Shown here piece by piece: positions 58,617 to 64,000 of a DNA stretch of 64,000 nucleotides; the stretch's first letter is position 1, and each line of letters begins with the position of its first letter. Origin of the DNA: Gymnopilus junonius (taxonomy: Eukaryota > Basidiomycota > Agaricomycetes > Agaricales > Galerinaceae); contig JADNYJ010000022.1 in assembly GCA_015501075.1 (NCBI GenBank), forward strand, positions 62,001 to 126,000. The letters run 5' to 3'. Made by a program: the position numbers and the translations under genes. A model generated the notes under the pieces. The model searched no databases. It had not been told where the DNA came from and saw only the letters and a list, made by a program, of their open reading frames with translations.

Positions 58617-61600
58617 ATGCCTCAAGTTTTGTGTACATGCAGGCTATGCATACAGAAGACTGTTACTATCAATGGAGCTAGATATCCAGGGCAATATGTT
58701 GATTCTTCCCTTCGTCTAAGGCATGAAAAACAACAGGGTCAATTAGCCAATACTATGCCACCACCTAGTAGACCAACTCCAGATGTCCCACAGCCAAATC
58801 TGAGCCAAAGTCAAGGTGCAAAACCTTCCAAAGGTTAGTCAAATATCTTCTTTTCAAGGCTACTTATACAGATTAGACAGATCTTTCATTTTCCTTTGCA
58901 ACTATTGTGGAGATGGTTGCTCTTCTTGTGGCCTGGCTACACCTTCGGATGCATCTTAGCTGATCTGCTGCTAATATGCTTCTTCATGCAATTGAGGTTA
59001 TTTTAACTATCACTCTTCAACTAGTTCAGTCAGCTCTCTTTGCATCTGGATTCAACATCAACCTCCCTCAGATCAAAATCCCTCATGATGTCTGATCAAC
59101 ATATGTACACTGTTCTCTAGAACCTGAACTTGTTTGAACTGCCTGCTGTCCCAAGTGCTTCTCTGTTTATTCATGTCCTATACCTTGGCAGTGTGAATGG
59201 AAGGCCTCACCCAAATCGCGTTCCTGCAATACCCCATTATGGAAGCTAAAGAATTCATCGCAGGGTCCAAAATGGGTACCACAATGTCTTTACACAACAC
59301 AGTCCTTTGACTCTTGGCTACATTTTTTTCTGTCATGCCAAATTATTGAGGATAGTCTTCAGGAAACGTGGAACTGACATAGAACTGCCCGTCACTCAGC
59401 AGCATTTGGCAGTGAGATGGAAGATGTTCAGGATAGCCCTGCATGGCAAGAATTATATGACTCTGTTTAATCACCATACCATTTAATTTTTGCAGTCTAT
59501 GTGGACTGGTTTAATCCATATTCCAATAAAATAGCTGATGAGGAATTCTTTTTTCTAGACTAGACTAAATACTCAGGATTCTTGAAATTTTCTAGGAAAG
59601 AAAGCATCCTCTGGCACCATTTTGCTATATTGCCTGAATCTACCTCCTCACCTTTGCTATTGGCCAGAGAACACTTTTCTTGTTGGACTTACTCCTTCCC
59701 CTCATGCACCAAATCCAACAACCATTTCTCACCTTCTTGATCCTGTTGTCAGCTCTCTTCAAAAGTATAACACAGGTTATTCTGTACCAACCTTCAGGCA
59801 CCCAGAAGGAGTCCCAAACACTGTCAAAGCAGTACCATTGATTGCTGATCTAGAGGCAAATAACAAGGTCTCTGGATTTCTTGCACATTCAGCAAATATG
59901 TACTGTTCCTTTTGTCTTTCAACTCAGGACCAAATTGAAGACCTCAATTTCCAATTCTGGCAAAGGCGAAATGGCAAAGAGGTCCAAGATCAAGCAAAGG
60001 AATGGCTCAATCTGACTACCAAGACTGGCTGAGCTGCTAAAGAAACAGAAACAGGTGTGCGTTGGACATCTCTACACCGGCTTTCTTACTGGGACCCTGT
60101 TAATCACACAATTCTGGGATTTCTCCATAACTGGGTTGAAGGTATCCTCAAATATCACCTTTGCACACTCTGGGGTATTGGCCATGATGAAAAACAGGAA
60201 GAAAAGCTTAAGGATGTTGATCTCGATGAACAGTGGACTGATGCAGATATCTCAGATTCAGGCTCAGAACTTGATGAATTGTGCCAAGAGGTTGCTGAAT
60301 ATGATAACCAGGCAGCAAGAGCAATGTTGCATATGTTGCCACCAGACTCTCCTTCACCATCATCCACCACACTTAACTCACTTGACTCTTCATCTCCAAC
60401 AACACCCACTCAACCACTTTTTGCACATGATACTGACATGGATGATCTTCATGATCCTGACTTTATTCCCCCACTTTCCCTTGATACTCCTCCATTCAAC
60501 TTTTCTGAAGCCCAGCTCCAGACCATCCACAGCTGCATTGAGAATATTACTCTTCCAACCTGGGTACAACATCCACCAGTCAATCTCGGGGATCCAAGTC
60601 ATGGTAAACTCAAGGCTCATGAATATCTTACACTTTTTACCAGCATCTTTCCTTTAATTATTCCTGAACTATGGCATGGAACAAATGCAACAGACTTTGG
60701 TCAGGAGCATCTTCAGTGTTTTCATCATCTTGTTTCAGCAACAAACATCATTGCATCATTTACAACATCTCTCCAAAAGGCTGATGACTATATGCAACAC
60801 TATGTCACTTATCGGGCAGCTATCCAATGGCTATTTCCACACTTCCCATCTATGCCAAATCATCATTATGCAATGCACAATGGTGACCTTCTAAAACGCT
60901 GGGGCCCAATGCCATCCCTGAGTGAATTTTTTGGTGAACGTGTCAATGGCATGCTACAGAGTACTAAAACAAACCGACAGCTTAGTAAGTTATTTTTCTT
61001 TTCAGAAACTGCAATACCTTACTGTGAATTTAGGTGATATGGACCTTACAATGCTTCGCCAATTTAGTCATTGAGCCCGCCTAGAAGCTCTTCTATATGA
61101 TGGGACCAGACCAGGGATGAAAGAGTTTTCCTCTATTTTGAATTCTTCAGCTGAATCCCCTAGGAACACCAGTCTTACTCCTATTGAAGCTGCAGAGGTC
61201 TTAGCACAAGCACCCAAGCTTGATGATAGGGACTATGGTGCACTTTTACAGTATCTCCAGCACACAGGATGTCTATTTCAGCACTGGAATGACCTTCCAC
61301 ACCCTGTAAACTCAAATGTTCTCCCAACCCATGCAAGATGTCCTCGTCAGATACATCAAGGTGAACATACCTTCAGCTGCCAAAGATCACACAGGAGCAA
61401 CAGTGCAATTCATTTCTATAATCCTTTAACACATAGCCATGCTACTGGATTTATTGAAAAAATTTGGCAGCTTCCATTGGAAGCAACACTGAAGACTTTT
61501 ATCATTATCTGTCCACACTGAGTTCTTCCAGTTGAAGAGGAGGAACATGCACCATTTATCAACTATCCAGGTTTCAAGGCATGGATTTTTGATTCTCAGC

Positions 61601-61743
61601 CCAGTGATGACTCAGAACTAGTTATTATTGAGCCTCATCATATCTTGACTCATCTTACAACTTTCCAATGGCCACCAGGAACATATGGAATTGATTGTAA
61701 AACTTTAGTGGTTTGTTTAGCTTTAAATAGAGGAAGAAAGTAG
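58617..61743 (+). mobile_element. Decayed CACTA (En/Spm) element with Tnp2-like transposase
   Basis: The frame at 58617-58838 has the Cys-rich start common to mushroom Tnp2 proteins (CTCRLCIQKTV). After a stretch with no open frame, 59613-61743 encodes NLPPHLCYWPENTFLVGLTP, SGFLAHSANMYCSFC and then RWTSLHRLSYWDPVNHTILGFLHN. These match the order of conserved blocks in basidiomycete CACTA transposases, including the Asp-Pro...His-Asn region (here HNW for HNL). The C-terminal part reads on to a stop at 61741. In-frame TGA codons at 60030, 61072 and 61519 and missing 5' blocks make it inactive. An intron at about 60986-61033 is still recognisable. I could not find CACTA termini. Confidence 0.75.
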
Positions 61744-62023
61744 TCATATCAATAAAATACATTTGCATAGAATTTAATTGTCTGCTGGCTGTCCAAGCTC
61801 CTCTTCAACCTCCACCTCCTCATTGTTATATACGCGCCTCCGACCAACTCCGATCTCCAACTATACGAACTCCGACCTCATGATCCCCTTGAAGTACTAC
61901 AAGTCCCGGAACACGTAGACACTTAGATTACACGTAGCTAGTCAACTCCGAGTAGAGCAGAGTAACTTACACGTCTGCCTGCTCACTAGTACACGTACGG
62001 TCTCCGCTTAGTTTCCTCCATAG

Positions 62024-62030
62024 TATAAAA
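62024..62030 (+). promoter_or_regulatory. Probable TATA box of the retrotransposon 5' LTR
   Basis: TATAAAA occurs about 310 bases upstream of the gag start, in the non-coding leader. Its position fits the U3/R border of an LTR. Confidence 0.4.
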
Positions 62031-62335
62031 ACCTTAGAACTATTATTAGGTACCTCAGTTCGTATATTGTTCGTTAATCAATCCATGCTCTCTACTCCGC
62101 TCTCTCGTTCCGATCCAACTCCGAAATTTGAGACAACGTCCAGACAACGGAGCGCAACACACACGTTGAAGCTGAAGTCTCAACCCTACGTCTACATACA
62201 TTATGCTAAGACCAACTCCGACACCGACGTACTCCGACGTAGCTCCGACGTGGATCTCCTCTGCCTACTCCGCCCTTCCTTTCGTCGAGAACTTAACAGT
62301 ATATACGAACTCATACCGCTTCTGGACTCCCGACC

Positions 62336-63625
62336 ATGCCCACCACAACATCCCGTACTACTGCCAACTCCCGTGCAGCTGGACAAAATGAATCTCACAC
62401 CATCGTGATTCAGAATGTCAGAGACTACCCTGACTGTCCAAACACACAACCTCCGTCCCGCCTCAGCACTCTAACTCCTTTACCCTCAGTACCCTCATCA
62501 ACGAGACAAACCAGTCCCAACCCGTTGCCACCTCCTGGTTCCCCTGGTGGTGAACCCAACCCCGACGATGATGGCGATGATTTTGACCCCCACCACTCCG
62601 ATCACTCCGATCATTCCGATCACAACTCCGACCACAACCCCACTCCAAATCTCGCTGAAGCCATGATGCTCATGACAAAAGAGCTCAGGCGTCGTGATAG
62701 CCCTAAGGTTACCAAGACCAAAGCCTGCGAGCCCGACACCTTCGACGGCTCCGACACCCGGAAACTCAACGGTTTTATTTTACAGTGTAACCTTTACTTC
62801 CGAAACAACCGCGCCTACACTGCTGATGGAGACAAGGTCACGTTCGCCCTCTCCTATCTTCACGGCCTTGCGATGGAATTTTTTGAGCCCGCAATACTGG
62901 ACTCAACAACTATTGAACCATGGATGGACAACTGGCAAGCCTTTATCGGCGTGCTGAAGTCCGAATTTGGTCCATTCGATCTGACCTCCGACGCCGCTGT
63001 AGCCCTCGAAAACTTGAAGATGCCTGAGAACCAAAGGATCATCAAGTACAACATGGAATTCAAGTGCTTGTCTATTCGCTCGCGCTGGGACAGCGTCGCT
63101 CTCCGACACCGCTACTACTCCAGTCTGGCGGAACACATCAAGGACGTTATGGCTAGCCGTGGCAAGCCACAAACTCTCGAAGACCTTCGAGAGCTCGCCC
63201 AGGATATCGACACTTGTTACTGGGAACACGTCCGTGAGAAGCCATGACAGGACAAGAATGCGCAAAGGTCCTCCGACAAACCGTCCGATCGTACCTCCAA
63301 CAAGTCCTCCGACAAATGTTCAAACCACAACCACGGCAATAACAACAACAACAATAAGTCCTCGCAATCCTCTTCCTACTGCAAGAACAACTCGGGCAAC
63401 TCCTCCGGCTCGAAAACCTCCGACTCCATCTCCGACAAACTTGGCAAGGATGGCAAGCTGACCGCCGAAGAATGCAAACGCCGCTTCGACAACAATCTCT
63501 GTCTCTTCTGTGGGTTGCTTGGACACCGAGCTAGCGAGTGTCCGAAGTCCACTTCCTCTGCCTCCAAGGCAAAAGCACGTGCCGCCAAAGTTTCGAATCC
63601 CAGCACCGAGGATTCAAAAAAATAG
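62336..63625 (+). pseudogene. Retrotransposon gag polyprotein with one in-frame TGA
   Basis: The first ~100 residues are Pro/Ser/Asp/His-rich with HSD repeats. A capsid-like domain follows (DTFDGSDTRKLNGFILQC through EFGPFDL), as in the retrotransposon gag family. The frame stops at TGA 63245-63247 but continues open to TAG 63623-63625. The continuation is Lys/Ser/Asn-rich and contains a CCHC zinc knuckle (CLFCGLLGHRASEC), so the TGA is a nonsense mutation rather than the true end. It binds and packages element RNA in active copies. Confidence 0.8.
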
Positions 63626-63669
63626 TCAGTGGTCCTCATCCCTTCGCACACACTGGGGATCGCGTTGAC

Positions 63670-64000
63670 ACTGGCTGTGTGCATATGAGGAAGTAAGGCT
63701 CAATGCATCCGCTCTTTCTGACCCTGACTCTCTCCGACTCTCATTAACATCTCCGCTCCGACCCGACCTTAAGTCACTAACGTTAATTGACTCTGGCTCT
63801 AGCCATTGTTTTGTTGATACCCGTTTTATCCGTTCTAATAATTTACTCCCTTCTCTGATCGATCTGGTTAAGCTCAAACTGATTGATGGCTCCTACGGCA
63901 ACATGATTACTGAAACCCTCTCCATTCCGATTACATTCCCCTCTAGTGAAACTATTACTATTGACTTTTTCGTAACCTCGCTGGACTCCTCCTGTGTTCT
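63670..64000 (+). CDS. Retropepsin-type aspartic protease start of pol (partial)
   Basis: This frame differs from gag. It opens after a TGA and runs to the window edge without a stop. The catalytic Asp-Ser-Gly triad is in LIDSGSSH (63783-63806). Upstream residues are Ser/Leu/Pro-rich. Reverse transcriptase and integrase would lie beyond the window. Confidence 0.65.

Larger units (their letters stand above)
61744..64000 (+). mobile_element. 5' part of a Ty3/gypsy LTR retrotransposon, running off the window
   Basis: The region opens with a non-coding, CTCCGA-rich stretch (about 61790-62335) that probably contains the 5' LTR, with a TATAAAA at 62024-62030. A gag frame follows (62336-63625), then a retropepsin-type protease in another frame (LIDSGSSHCFVDTRF near 63783-63830) that continues past base 64000. 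Gag before protease, with a zinc knuckle, fits Ty3/gypsy. LTR limits cannot be fixed without the 3' LTR. Confidence 0.8.

Noticed and set aside
58980..61743. CACTA-type element boundaries
   Set aside because: I searched the flanks for CACTA/TAGTG ends with a 3-bp duplication but could not find a convincing pair, so only the coding extent is given.

Overview
The window is nuclear DNA from a filamentous basidiomycete, most likely an agaricomycete. Nearly every gene is broken by short GT-AG introns of about 48-70 bases. The gene set includes Spc7/KNL1, Alg10, an F-box-like protein, an OPT transporter, a microsome-type P450 and proteins typical of mushroom genomes. Agaricomycete-style hAT, CACTA (En/Spm) and Ty3/gypsy elements fill the right end. 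All exon coordinates here were derived by hand from frame, phase and splice signals.

Layout. 0.4-31.3 kb is mostly dense housekeeping sequence: kinetochore scaffold SPC7/KNL1 (+), a Ser/Pro-rich coiled-coil protein (-), ALG10 (-), an F-box-like protein (+), a TauD-type dioxygenase (-), a 2.3 kb gene-poor stretch, an OPT transporter (+), PRP19 (-) back to back with SGT2 (+), a Myb + C2H2 zinc-finger regulator (-) back to back with PRP17 (+), a 1.4 kb empty stretch, a small secreted repeat-peptide precursor (+), and MCM3 (+). 31.8-32.9 kb holds a decayed RWD-RBR ubiquitin ligase. 33.3-54.1 kb carries pyruvate kinase, a GT32-like glycosyltransferase, ribulose-phosphate epimerase, two Ser/Thr/Ala-rich surface proteins, COX13, RPN2, a D-2-hydroxyacid dehydrogenase, a 13-exon P450, importin alpha and LSM5. 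54.2-55.5 kb is a class II AP endonuclease with in-frame stops. From 56 kb to the end the DNA is transposon-derived: a long inverted repeat interrupted by a deleted hAT element with a clear 8-bp target duplication, a decayed CACTA transposase, and the 5' part of a Ty3/gypsy element that runs off the window.

Genes working together. PRP19, PRP17 and LSM5 belong to pre-mRNA splicing or mRNA decay. RPN2 belongs to the proteasome, SGT2 to tail-anchored protein chaperoning, ALG10 to N-glycan precursor assembly, and pyruvate kinase and RPE1 to central carbon metabolism. Several pairs share short divergent promoters (PRP19/SGT2, Myb-C2H2/PRP17, RPE1/surface protein, COX13/RPN2).

The most novel item is the gene at 27192-27609. 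It encodes a secreted precursor of eight short peptides, each ending in Asp-Trp and separated by Arg-Arg, with the stop codon directly after the last Trp. This is the architecture of a Kex2-processed repeat peptide (KEP). Other points of interest are the Myb + C2H2 fusion, a nested transposon insertion whose empty site is preserved in the opposite arm of the inverted repeat, TGA-only nonsense mutations in the transposons, several microexons, and apparent one-base frame breaks in otherwise intact genes.
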